From: Triglochin maritima
Taxonomy: Eukaryota > Streptophyta > Magnoliopsida > Alismatales > Juncaginaceae
Direction of reading: 5' to 3'
Assembly: GCA_963682175.1 (NCBI GenBank)
Contig: OY821784.1
Span: 26,083,621 to 26,147,620 of the forward strand
DNA: 64,000 bases
The translations under genes and the position numbers were made by a program. Every line of letters starts with the position of its first letter. Within the stretch, counting starts at the first letter, position 1. A model generated the notes under the pieces. It saw only the letters and a list, made by a program, of their open reading frames with translations, did no database searches and had not been told where the DNA came from. Positions 20,963 through 31,819 of this stretch are shown in pieces.

Positions 20963-22373
20963 TGTAGGATCGTAAGGGTCTCTAATTCTAATCACTTTTA
21001 AGCTAATTACTTACTAATTTAAGCAATCAAGAATATGCAGCGGAATTAAAACTAAACAAGCAAATAAAGAGGAAATAAGCAAACCACAATGAGACGGGGG
21101 ATTTTTGTAGAGGTTCGACACCCCACCAGGGTCCTAGTCCTCTCTTGCAAGCTCCGCTCGGATCACCGAGCTCTGTTCACGACTTCACTAACCACTCCCC
21201 GTTCCGGGCCGGGAGAGAACACCTTTACAATCTTCAAACTCACGAACAACCCTCGCCGAGCTTGGCGCCACCCACAATTCAAGAGGGATACTTCGGGCTT
21301 TCACCGAAACCTTTACTTGACTTTGACAGCAACAAAGTTGAGTGGGAGAATCACTCTCTAAACTTGAGCACACTTGAGAAAGATAAGAATTGATCTTAAG
21401 TATGGAAATTGAGGCTTGGAGTATTTGGAATGTTGTCTCTAATGTAGGAGGCAAATATGTGTGGGAGAGGTGTGTTAAAGTGTGTTTTCAACTCTATTTA
21501 TAAACTCCAAGACAATTATAGCCGTTGGGGATTAATTGGGTAAAGGTTGTGTAAGATACACAAAATAGAAATCTGCAGGACCCAATTCAGAACAAAATCG
21601 GTCGACCGAATCGGGTATGTCGGTCGACCGGTTGGTCAATTTTGGCTGACTTAACTTCACTTAAGTGATCGGTCGAACTCCAAATAAGGATCGGTCGACC
21701 GATTCATAACAGGCTCTACGGGGTTGACAAACAAGATCGAATTCGGTCGACCAAAACAAGGTCCATGGTCGACCGAAAACCAACTAGCAGTTTGGGTTTG
21801 TCGAGACATCTTAAGTTCGGTCGACCGAACAATGTATTTTTGGGGTATTTGGAAAAATAGGAATAAGACCGTTGGGTATAAAATGACAAAACAAAAGGTC
21901 GGAAATTGTGTTAACTCAGTCGATCGAAACCGAGCAGCAAAACACTAACTGGGTAATTGATCACTCGATCGACCGAACGGTCTGTTTCGGTCGACCGAAT
22001 GTGGGGAGACAATTCATGTTAAGTGTTTAGTGTTTTCCGGTTTAAGTTTGGGTGATCTATTGAAGTCCAAATTATATGAAATTTTGTGTGTAACTTCTAT
22101 AAGGACCTAGTGTGTGTTTGAGTAGGTTTTAGCTCAAGTATACTCAATTTACATAATTTTCCTCAGACTCAAAAGAGAAAATTACATGTCTTCAATTGAG
22201 CTTGATTACATGTCTTGACTTGAATTTTTTCTTTCTTGAGGCTTGATCACCTGTAGAAGTTAGCAGTAAGCAATATATATGCAATGCAATATGTGTGCTA
22301 CTCTACATTGATTATAATTAAGATTAGGTTGAATAAATCATTAAAACATAAATTAAGGCAAAAAAGCCAACAA
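20963..22373 (-). repeat. Family B LTR 'c' (3' LTR of copy 2)
   Basis: Starts TGTAGGATCGTAAGGG and ends AAAAAGCCAACA (1411 bp). The adjacent ATCTTCCCCCTTTTTGATG (22374-22392) is the polypurine tract read on the minus strand. The first 596 bp match 24399-24994. Confidence 0.9.
21494..21997 (-). promoter_or_regulatory. LTR 'c' U3 promoter with 22-bp-spaced palindrome pairs
   Basis: TATA at 21494-21503 (minus strand). Pairs start at 21599/21621, 21670/21692, 21744/21766 and 21966/21988, all 22 bp apart; a single site is at 21818. The nearest site lies 96 bp upstream of the TATA. Confidence 0.75.
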
Positions 22374-22639
22374 TCTTCCCCTTTTTGATGATGGAAACCT
22401 ATATCTTAATACTTGAAAATTTTAGATGTAAACTATGCATATAAATGTTCCCCGTATGGTTTTGCATAGTTTTTGTTCAATTAAACTCAAATTTCAAGTT
22501 ACCCCCTATATTATCTCTCCCCCTTTGACATCCATAAAAAATTATACGATTTAAGCATTGAATTTTGGATGTCTTGTAATGAAGTTGCTCCCCCTAAATT
22601 TTGCACTTCATTACAGTGAGAAAATGATATTCATTAAGC

Positions 22640-24314
22640 TCCCTTATCAATATGATAATGATTTTTCGATTGAGTTTGGGTCCTTGAATGTTAGATTTGG
22701 GAACCCAAACCATTTTGCTTTTAGGAGCTCACACTCTTGAAGAACTATGATTAATGAACATATGCTTGCCATTTAGTGTAGTGTGAGATACATGGTTTTT
22801 AATTTTACATTGTATCCTAAACAATGTTTTTGCAAAGATTGCCTTTGACTACCTAAAAGCATATTAAGCATCTTAGTTCCATTTGTGAACTTTTCTAGAT
22901 CTTTTCTTAATTGAACATTGCAAGCATGAAGATCTAATTGTTCAACATCTATAGGTGTTGCTTTTTAAATTATCAAGAGTTGATGCATTATTTTCAAGTC
23001 TAGCAAGCACCTCATTCTTCTCATTCATGACTATATCAATTTGGCATTTGAGATCATTGATTTACTTTCTAGCATTCTTGTTCTTTTCATAAATAATCTT
23101 ATTTGTTTGACTTAGTCATGAAATGCATTTTGAAGTTCATCATGTGAATATCTTTCTTCTTTAGAACATGAACTATCACGAGCATATGACTTAGATGAGC
23201 AAGAATGTGTTCTAGTAGAGTAAGAGTTAGATGATACCTCACCTCCTTAAACTTGAATACCCATGAAGCACATATGTGCATATCCCTTTGTTAATGAAGG
23301 TGCGGTTGATTGGGATGAAGATGATGACGATGAATCGTCCCAAGTAGCCTTGTGAGTTTCAAACCTCTTATCTTTTCTCTTACTCCTCTCCTTCTCTCCC
23401 TTCTCTCATTTTTCTTCTCCTTCTCTTTTGTCTCATTTTCACTCTCCTTCTCCTTCTTTTTTTCTGTCATTTCACTTCTTCTACCTCTTCTTTCATTCTT
23501 TTCTTCCTTATCCTTCTTGAGATATTTGAAGAAGTCTTTGGCTAGGACTTCAATGTCCTCATCTTCTACACTCCTCCTTGTTTCCTCAAGATTTGCATGT
23601 AATGACAAGAAGGGTTTGTTCTTTGAAGCTTCCATCTCCTTTCGATGGTTGATTTGAAGTTCATACGCCATCAAGTTTCCAACGAGTTCCTCCAACTTTA
23701 ATTTGTAAAGATCGTGCGCCTCTTCAATTGTGACAACTTTATCTTCCCAATCGTTGCTAAGCGATCAGATGAATTTCCTTGTCATCTCTCCATCATTTAT
23801 TCTTCTTCCAAGAACCAAAAGAGAGTTAGTAATATCGCGATCAGATAAATTTCCTTGTCATCTCTCCATCATTTATTCTTCTTCCAAGAACCAAAAGAGA
23901 GTTAGTAATATCGGTGAAGCGAGTGTTCATTTCGCTTATGTTTTCACCGATTTGCATAGAAAATATTTCATATTTATGCATGAGGAGACTAATGCAAGTT
24001 TCCTTAGTTTTCCTATCACCCTCATGATGCATTTGTAGTCTATGCGATATCTCATGTGCACTTTGACAACCCCTAATTCTATTATATTTTCCTTCATTAA
24101 GGCCACAATACAAGATGTTCATGATTTTTGAATTCATTTCGATTTCTTTCATTTTGGCCATAGAAAGTGAATCTAATTCTTCATTTGGGGGTGTGTAGGG
24201 ATTTTGAAGAAACATCCAATACTGAAGGTCATTTGAAATTAGGAAAATTTTCATCCTATTCTTCCAATAATCATAATTAGACCCATTAAGCAAAGGATGC
24301 CTAGTTGTGCACAA
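22640..24314 (-). pseudogene. Gag remnant of gag-only copy 2
   Basis: Related to the intact gag at 42187-43668. The N-terminal 157 codons (23841-24314) retain LLNGSNYDYWKNRMKIFL and NILYCGLNEGKYNRIRGC. A 76-bp tandem duplication at 23762-23913 then shifts the frame. The Lys/Glu-rich middle lies at 23291-23695 and the C-terminal part with WVPKS-like sequence at about 22640-22800, broken by stops. It is non-functional. Confidence 0.88.
23762..23913. repeat. 76-bp tandem duplication inside gag
   Basis: Copies at 23762-23837 and 23838-23913 differ by about one base (GATGAATT versus GATAAATT). 76 is not a multiple of three, so the duplication itself disrupts the gag frame. Confidence 0.93.
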
Positions 24315-24384
24315 TCCCTCTACAGATTAGAAGTTGATGCCATTGCTAAAAATTACGGTCAAGTAATGATATTTTTCTCACAAG

Positions 24385-24396
24385 GCTCTGATACCA
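24385..24396 (-). other. Primer-binding site of gag-only copy 2
   Basis: GCTCTGATACCA on the + strand, i.e. TGGTATCAGAGC on the minus strand, two bases from the LTR starting at 24399. Confidence 0.92.
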
Positions 24397-24398
24397 AA

Positions 24399-24994
24399 TG
24401 TAGGATCGTAAGGGTCTCTAATTCTAATCACTTTTGAGCTAATTACCTACTTGTTTAAGCAATCAAGAATATGCAGCGGCATTAAAACTAAACAAGCAAG
24501 TAAAGAGGAAATAAGCAAACCACAATGAGACGGGGACTTTTTATAGAGGTTCGGCACCCTACCCGGGTCCTACTCCTCTCTTGCAAGCTCCACTCAGATC
24601 ACCGAGCTCTGTTCACGACTTCACTAACCACTCCCCATTTCGGGCTGGGAGAGAACACCTTTACAATCTTCAAACGCGTGAACAACCCTCGCCGAGCTTG
24701 GCTCCTCTCACAATTCGAGAGGGATGCTTCAGGCTTTCACCAAAACCTTTACTTGACTTTGACAACAACAAACTTGAGTGGGAGAATCACTCTCTAAACT
24801 TGAGCACACTTGAGAAAGATAAGAATTGATCTTAAGTGTGGAAATTGAGGCTTGGAGTGTTTGGAATGATATCTCTAATGTAGGAGGCAAATATGTGTGA
24901 GGAGTTGTGTTAAAATGTGTTTTACAACTCTATTTATAAGCTCCAAGACAATTATAGCCGCTAGGGATGAATTGGGTAAAGGTTGTGTAAGATA
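24399..24994 (-). repeat. Family B LTR 'd' (5' LTR of copy 2), truncated
   Basis: Matches 20963-21560 closely, including TATA CTATTTATAAG near 24930. It stops abruptly at GTGTAAGATA, losing its U3 palindrome region. Confidence 0.85.
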
Positions 24995-25950
24995 GTCAAT
25001 GGACTCTCAATGGATATTTGATTCACAACCGTTAGCATAATTCTTGACTTTGACAAAACAAACACTTTGGACCACCGAATGTCTTTCAGTTAACCAAACA
25101 TTTCGTGACAGAAACTGACCAATTCTTACTATCCATTCTTGCATAGCTGGCCAAACCCATTCCGTCAATAGAAATTTAATTATTTGAAATTAAAAAAAGT
25201 TACTGGAAGTTGTAGATTGGTTATCCGACTTTTGTTTGGTCAATTGAATAATTTATTTTGACCAAGTCAACAATTTTGTTTCGAACGACCGTGTCATAAA
25301 TGGACGACCTAATATGTTCATATTTTTGCCCAAACTTAAATCAAATCATATCTTTCATTGGTTCAATTCTCACTAACTCTTCGAAACCACTCTATTTTCT
25401 TTGAAACTTATAAAACCCTCATTCAAGAGACACAAACATACACTTTACATACAACAACCTCTCATACTCTTTGAGATCTCAAATTCCAAGTCTTCAAAGC
25501 TCCAACAATCTCAAACTTCATTCAATTCAATCCAAGCCCGATTCAAATCGTTTGAGTGCATTCAAGTTAGAGTTCAACAAGCTTCAATAAATTTAAAGTG
25601 TTGTAAAGTTCGAGAAGCTCCCTCTTGGGTTGTGAGTGGGAAATCGAGCAAGACGAGGGTGTTTGCAAGCTCAGATTGTAGAGGGTTATATTCGACCCAG
25701 AACGAAGAGATTAGTGGATACTCGAGTAGGGATCAGAGGATCGGTTGGAACTCGAGGAGAGGATTTGATCACGATGGTTGTGATCAAACCTCTATAAAAT
25801 CACTGGAGTCGATTTGTGGTTTCTAATTCTCTTACTTTACTTTTAATTCTACATTATTAGAGTTAATTACATCTTAACTATTCACCCTCTCTAGATAGTG
25901 TTTGATTCTACTTACAAAGATAGTTTGTGGAATAACCGACAAAAAGTGTA
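24995..25950 (+). mobile_element. Old family B-related LTR 'G', forward orientation
   Basis: No preserved ends. A forward TATA (CTTATAAAACC, 25408) is followed by sequence related to the reverse complement of the family B R/U5 region ('gaagctccctcttgggttgtgagtggg' type block at 25616). Upstream lie decayed palindrome pairs. An open frame at 25401-25826 is not a gene: it is the transcribed LTR region. Confidence 0.6.
25068..25418 (+). promoter_or_regulatory. Decayed 19-bp palindrome pairs and TATA of LTR 'G'
   Basis: TGGACCACCG at 25068 with CAGTTAACCA at 25087; TGGTTATCCG at 25218 with TGGTCAATTG at 25237; CGAACGACCG at 25282 with TGGACGACCT at 25301. Each pair is 19 bp apart. The last ends 98 bp before the forward TATA at 25408. 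Confidence 0.5.
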
Positions 25951-25975
25951 CAATGAATCTCATCAGGCGTCCAAA

Positions 25976-26765
25976 TAGTCTATTGGACAGTTGACTTAAA
26001 ACTTAAGTAAATGGTAAATCAAATCCATATAGCAGAAAATCGAGCAACATCAAGCTGGGAGTTGGCTCAATCGAATGTTGACCATTGGGAAGAAACTGGT
26101 TAAGTGATAGGTCAACTGTTGGGATAGAAACAGTCGATCGAATATGAAAAAAATTACTGACCTAATTGAGTGATGAAAGGTTCAACTGTTAAAAGGTGGA
26201 GCAATATACCAATATCCTAAAGACCAAATTTGGTAAAGATGTGATTCTTGAAATATAGTCGTTAGGGGAAAACAACAAGAAAATGTCTACAAATGAATTT
26301 TCAAAAACCAGCAATGCTCGAACGAAATGGGCAGAATGGTCGACCATTCAACCAAGTTTGCTAACGGTCGACTGCTTGGAATAGACAGGCTAATGTTTGT
26401 TTTGGATATTTTTGGGTTAGGTTTGGATGATCTATTGAAATTAAAATTGAAATTTTATATGTGACTTTTAGACGTATCCTAGTGTAAGTGTGTGAAGAGA
26501 GATTAACTTAAATGCTCATGTTTACAACATCCCATAGGACTCAAAAAGTAAAAATTACAATCATTTTGTCTTCATTTCTTGATCCTTTTTTGCATGTGTG
26601 AGTCAAATTCTCCATTCTCGAAACCAGAAACTCTATTCATCTAATAGATATGCAATATGGCATGTGATGTATGCATTTGTGTGAGTAATATTTGATTAAT
26701 ACATGTTTAGTGATAGGTTAGCATAAATAATTAAAATTACTATATGATAAGCCAAAAAGACAGCA
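25976..26765 (-). mobile_element. Degenerate family B LTR remnant
   Basis: Follows the order of family B U3 ends: 'ttaaaacttaagtaaatgg', single CGGTCGACTG-like sites near 26366, 'gatctattgaaattaaa', 'cataggactcaaaaag', a TGTGAGTCAAATTC stretch and a final AAGCCAAAAAGACAGCA resembling AAAAGCCAACA. It is much diverged and has no clear left end. Confidence 0.55.
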
Positions 26766-27085
26766 CAAACACCATTATAAAATGTGCATAACATAATTTT
26801 CTGAAATAGAGTTCCATCCAAAAAATATAGTTTTTTGCTTTAACCAAACAGGTTGGCCCTAACTACTTTGTATCCTTAAGAGATGTACATCGGTCTTCGA
26901 ATCAAACTGCAATGAACAGAAACCAAAATGAGCCAGATTCAAGATTTGAAAACTGAAGTCAATCAATTTGGTTTGAAACCGAACCGAATTGGGTCTAACT
27001 AAATTAATTTTTTCGTTAAGATTTAGTTAAAGAAGTATTATTTAATATTAGTTTATGGTTAATAAATTTAAAATTATATAAAATT
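26766..27085. other. Unassigned AT-rich sequence
   Basis: No coding frame recognised. A stretch with GGTTTGAAACCGAACCGAATT near 26968 resembles satellite-like ends of plant DNA transposons, but nothing firm can be named. Confidence 0.4.
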
Positions 27086-27897
27086 TTATGTTGTTTGCTT
27101 AATCTTGTTTTTCTTCATTTCTATTTTGGGTTTAAGTTCTTTTCATGCTTTCTTTAGTGTAGAGATGAGTAGAGAGTAGTCCATTCCCATTGGGGTGGAG
27201 AAGAAAGTGATTTGGTCATGTGATAGATTAGTGTGTGTTAATATTAATCCTTTTAGCTTTACATGATTTCCATAACCATCTAATGAGATTTCACTCTTAT
27301 CTTTGATGTGCTAATGCTCTTGAATGAAGCACATGCTTAGATTAGTGGGCTTATTTTATGGGGAATGATGAGGTTAGGATAAGGATGGAGTGGAAGAAGG
27401 GAACACGACATGCATGCATGTGGCATGTTCTCTTTATCCAAATTAATGTCTTGTATATTTTAATGATTGTGATAAATCTTATTTCATGTGGAGACATAGT
27501 TGGATTATAGTCATTTTGCATGTGAATATATTAGCTTCATTTCAATTATTGTCTTGTATGTTTTAATGATAAGGTTTTATCTTATTTCATGTGGAGGCAA
27601 AGTTGGAATTGAGTTTTATGGATTTCATGTATGACATGTTTTAATGAGCACATTTGAACACACACTACACCACACATTTTCATTTCCATGTCCTTTCTCT
27701 ACCCCGTAAGGGGGCAAGTTTTATTGCTTATTTTCCTGACTTCTTTGGCATTGTAGTGTAGTTTTGACCTTCATCTCTTTTTCTTTCCCCACTCGAGTAT
27801 TGCAAATCCGACTCGCACACGCTCCATGTGGATCGACCCGTGCTTGCCACTGCTTCAACGCGGTCGTGCACTTGCGGTATTATAACTTATTTAATCA
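27086..27897 (+). repeat. Element D 5' LTR, truncated (812 bp)
   Basis: From TTGTTTGCTTAATCTTG onward it matches 50953-51772 in order (the 'gatgagtagagagtagtcc' block, 'catgtggagacatag', 'cgcttcaacgcgg' block) and ends TTTAATCA. About 735 bp of the left side are missing, including the promoter. Confidence 0.88.
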
Positions 27898-27923
27898 AGT
27901 TTTTGGCGCCGTTGCCGGGGAGC
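27898..27923 (+). other. Element D primer-binding site
   Basis: AGTTTTTGGCGCCGTTGCCG followed by GGGAGC directly abuts the LTR. TGGCGCCGTTGCCGGGGA is the primer site characteristic of plant Athila/Tat-type Ty3/gypsy elements. Confidence 0.93.
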
Positions 27924-28418
27924 ACCATTTCTGGAGTGGAGTTCGCATTCCGGTGGAGTTTTTCTTTATTTTTACGTCTTCCTTTTGGTTTTGGTTACTG
28001 AAATGGGGTCACAAGTGGACAATAGGACCTATAGGGGCTTGGAAGCACATTGGTGAGTTCTGGGGACCTGAAACCCATGGAGATCCTCTAGTAGCGGATT
28101 TCCATTGGCTAGTGGCGGATTTGGTGAGGTTTTTGTAATTTCTGTTTGCACTGTAGCTTCCTTTGCCTATTTCTAGTTGGTTCCTTTCACTATTGTTGCA
28201 ATGAATGCTCTGTTTTAGTGATAAAAATTAATTTGGCTTGCATGACCCCATGTTAAGACAACTTGGACCATAAAACTCAAAGCAAAAGATTAGACTTATT
28301 GCCATCTAGGTCATGCATCATTTGTAGACCTTGCACACATTTGTATTTTCCTTTTCTTTACATTCTCGTTGTCGATTACTGGCGTAAGGTACATGCACCC
28401 GATCTCTCATTCACGTAT
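27924..28418 (+). other. Element D leader, left piece
   Basis: Non-coding leader after the primer site; the open frame at 27764-28138 starts in the LTR and is not a gene. The part around 28270 ('aaactcaaagcaaaagattag') matches the leader of E. It is interrupted at 28418 by E (flank CGTAT) and resumes at 46583. Confidence 0.75.
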
Positions 28419-30005
28419 TGTTTGTTCGTTTCAAATTTAGACCGCAAGTGCACAGTCGTCGGTGAAGACGGGGCAAGTACGGGTCATCCGTAGGAAGGTG
28501 AGCAACCACTGGTATGTCAAAAATCAGATGGCGAAAAAAGGGGAGAAGAGTTGTAGATACGCTAAAGCTAAAGCTAAACTACACTAAACTAATAAGTATG
28601 AAATGCGAAAAAAAGCATGAAAGATTGGAAATCAGAAAGAGAAACCCCTAAGGGGTGGAGTGTGTGCACATATGAAGTGAAATAAGTGATGAAAGAAGCA
28701 TGTCAGCATGTATGTGTGTGTGTGTTGCGTGTGTGTCTTCATGCATAGGAAGTTTCTAAAGATGTTGCAAAACCTATCAATCCATTCACACAACATATTA
28801 GCAATTACTACTTGATTAACATAAGATTAGGTTCAGCATGAGAAGTGTCTAAATATATGCAAGACTCATCCAAAACCATAAACTCATGTGAAGAACAAAG
28901 GTAAGCATGAGAGGTGTCTAAATGTTATGGCAAAACCCATCAAAACAAAGTTTCTTCAATCAATCAAGCAAGCAAACACAAGTAAAAACACATAACTAAC
29001 ATGTAGCATTTTCAACAGGAAATTTCAGTCAATAAACATGAGAAAACTAAGCATGGGAAGTGTCTAAATCTTATAGCAAAACCCATCCAAAATCCCCAAC
29101 ATGTAGATGATTAAAAATACCCCCAATGAACATACAAAACATGCAAGTCTACACAATCAAAAATTCATCAAACATCCAAACTTCACACTACATATGAACA
29201 TCATCTCCACCCCCAAAGGGGATGGATCTACTAACTACAGAAGAAAGGAGACATTCTAACTAATTTAGCCTAAGATCAAAGAAATAAGACTAAGCTAAGC
29301 ATGCATAAAAAAAGAAACAACATGAGAACAAAACAATGAAAAATTATTTTATTAAATGACTCACATTACTAGTATCATTCTTCTCCACCTTGAGTTTTTG
29401 CTCCAAGGCTTACTCCAAGTAGAGACAATGCCACCAAGCAATCAGTGAATACAAATGAGGAGGAAGAGTTCTATTTATAGGTATGAAAAAAGGTAACTGG
29501 GGACAGTCCCCCGGTATGGGACTAATGAAATCTTCCCAGATTACACATAAACACATAACCCATGTCCTGGAGAAACTGGGTCGGATTCGGAGTCAAACAG
29601 ACCTCTAATTGGCGGTGTTGGACCGCCAATTGCCGGTCACTTTTTCCCTGATCCGACCAATTTTCGGATATGTTCTTTAGTTCTTCAATTTTTCACATGG
29701 AGTGCACTCGGTTCTGTTATTGGAGTGTCGGACCGAATCTAATTGCCAAAATACTCCTCATGATGGTTTGGAGTTTCTTGATTTTCACATTGGCCATTCG
29801 GCTTAAATTCGGGTCCCTCTCTTGTGCATCTTAGTCCATAAGTCTTGCAACTTAGTCCTTTTTCTTGCTTTTAGGTCCTTTTATGTTTCTTCTCCCCAAT
29901 CCTATTTATTTCCTGAAACTCAAACATAAAACTCGTTACGTAGCATTGTTTAGGTTCAAGATAATGGAAATAAGACACAATGAATGCATGAAATGATGTC
30001 AATCG
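28419..30005 (-). repeat. Element E 3' LTR (1587 bp)
   Basis: Begins TGTTTGTTCG and ends GATGTCAATCG on the + strand (TGATTGACATC on the minus strand, first base mutated). Matches 39775-40044 joined to 45270-46577. A GT-rich microsatellite lies near 28714-28735. Confidence 0.88.
29471..29638 (-). promoter_or_regulatory. Element E 3' LTR promoter: TATA and palindrome pair
   Basis: Minus-strand TATA at 29471-29480. The palindrome pair is at 29600-29617 and 29621-29638, 21 bp apart and 120 bp upstream of the TATA. Both members are slightly decayed (GACCTCTAATTGGCGGTG; GACCGCCAATTGCCGGTC). Confidence 0.7.
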
Positions 30006-31819
30006 AATACCCGCACACGTAACTTTTGCTAGTCCCGAGCAAAACAAAGAAAGGAAAAAAATGAAAGAAAGAAAAAAGCATACGGGAAACATTGAAATCC
30101 TAACTCACTTTCGAAGGAATCACGGTTGCACTTTGCACGTGCAACAAGCCGTTAAACCTCCTTGTCACCAAGGAGAAGGAGTGTTGTCTCCTGAGGGTTG
30201 TCAGCAGATATACCCACAAAATCCGAACATTGATGCATTGTTGAATCTAGAAGCTCGACTCGATGGACTCATTTTTGTCGATCATTGGACACGGTAATCC
30301 TATGGGATGACTATATATATGTATCCAGTCCATACACCTAGCTTACTGAATCATTCGTGCAAGTGAATTAAGGACTTAAGTGAAAGACATGGACAACCTC
30401 AACATCCTCAAGTGATAGAAACTGTAAAGTCTATTAAGGTTCTTATTTGCATTACCATTTTTTTTCTTTTTTTTCTTACTAGTTGGAGTATAATTCTCCT
30501 ACGGTCAGGTTTCGTGCATCGTTCCCTATGGGGACTTACACTATGACGTACATCTTTTCCCACATCTCCACATTGGGTAATCCCTACCACCCGTGTAACG
30601 GGAGTTCGGTGGGTGCATCCCAAGTCAGATGACTCGAAAGCACAAGGCACAAAGTCCCCTCAGACCTAATTTCCCGAGTAATAGGAGTCGCGCGAGAAGA
30701 GAGAACACCTACTCATTTATTTGTTATATACACATGAACTAAAACCCCTACACTTAATGTCTCACAACAAGATTTAAAGGGTCCTTGACTAAAACAAACT
30801 TCCATATATTAACATACACGAATTATTAACAGACACAATTTATTTTGGGAGCTTTCTTTTTACTTTGCCTCATAACGGTTTTGCACATGCTAAACACACA
30901 CAAAACCCACAAAACATTTTCTTTCACAAACACATAAGATTTTGAAAGAAATGTGAAAATTTAAAGCGCTAGGCAATCAAAAGAAGACAAGTCACCCAAG
31001 GATCATGGCAAACAGATATATCAATATTAAATGCAGCACACTATCATGACCCTAAAAATACAAACAAAAGAAAACGAAAAAAACACGACTCCACATATAT
31101 ACAAACGTAAAGCACCCCCCACACTTACTTAATGCATTGTCCTCAATGAATGTGAGTATGAAACTACTTGGATTTATGCATGAGAAAGAAAAGATCTAAC
31201 CAACGTGAAGCACAATGAGAGTTTCACGGTCATGTTGATGGACATAACCCCGAATTCCCAAAAAACTGTGACATACTTAAGAAGGGAGACAAATACGTCA
31301 AACAAATGTGGCCAAAATACACAAGGGTTGTGGCCCACAATAATCATTGCTCACTAGTGGAGTCTTTTATTACTTTTTCTTTTTTTTCTAAACGAGATAT
31401 ATACATCAACGTTGGTATTCTCATAATCATTTGGTCAAGGAACATCAAATAAGAACATCGAGTCCTACGGGCCAAAGATTTGCAAAAATGTGCCCACTTC
31501 ATCGATACTTTGAGGTGTCATGAGGGGTGAAAGGTCAAAGCTGAAAGATTCGAACCCCTCATGATATTGGTTGGGTGTAGGTAGGTGTGTCCCCCTCACT
31601 AATGGTCTCAACTGAATCATGCAACGAACACTCCCTTTATACCTTCATGTTTGATGCCAGCTCACTCTGTTTCATTGCAAAGACATGCAATGAGTTTTCG
31701 CTGGACCAACAAACATTCTCAATGGGTTGGATTGGTGTTAGGAGTGTTCATTGATTTTGCGGTGCTTTCTCTAATTGGCGGATGAGATTGAGATTTAAAG
31801 GTTGGTCCATGGGCTCCTG
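30006..31819 (-). other. Element E 3' non-coding region with polypurine tract
   Basis: On the minus strand the LTR is preceded by GTGTGCGGGTATT (polypurine tract position, 30006-30018). The region shares blocks in the same order with D 48700-50220 (for example the 'cacttgaggatgtt' and 'acttgcacgaatgattca' blocks), showing the two elements are relatives. No reading frame is convincing; 30408-30650 and 30061-30297 are chance frames. Confidence 0.75.

Larger units (their letters stand above)
20963..24994 (-). mobile_element. Gag-only copia derivative, copy 2 (family B, broken)
   Basis: LTR (20963-22373), a 2.0-kb internal region with only gag sequence, primer site, then a second LTR truncated after 596 bp at 24994. 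The internal region has no protease, integrase or RT. It has the same organisation as the intact copy at 40045-45264. The outer right end is lost, so no target duplication can be checked; the left flank is AAAAT. Confidence 0.87.

Noticed and set aside
25401..25826. 141-codon open frame as a host gene
   Set aside because: It lies just downstream of a TATA box in sequence related to family B R/U5, and the product has no recognisable domain.
27898..27923. A possible tRNA-related gene because of the tRNA-complementary stretch
   Set aside because: It is a primer-binding site next to an LTR; no cloverleaf can be drawn.
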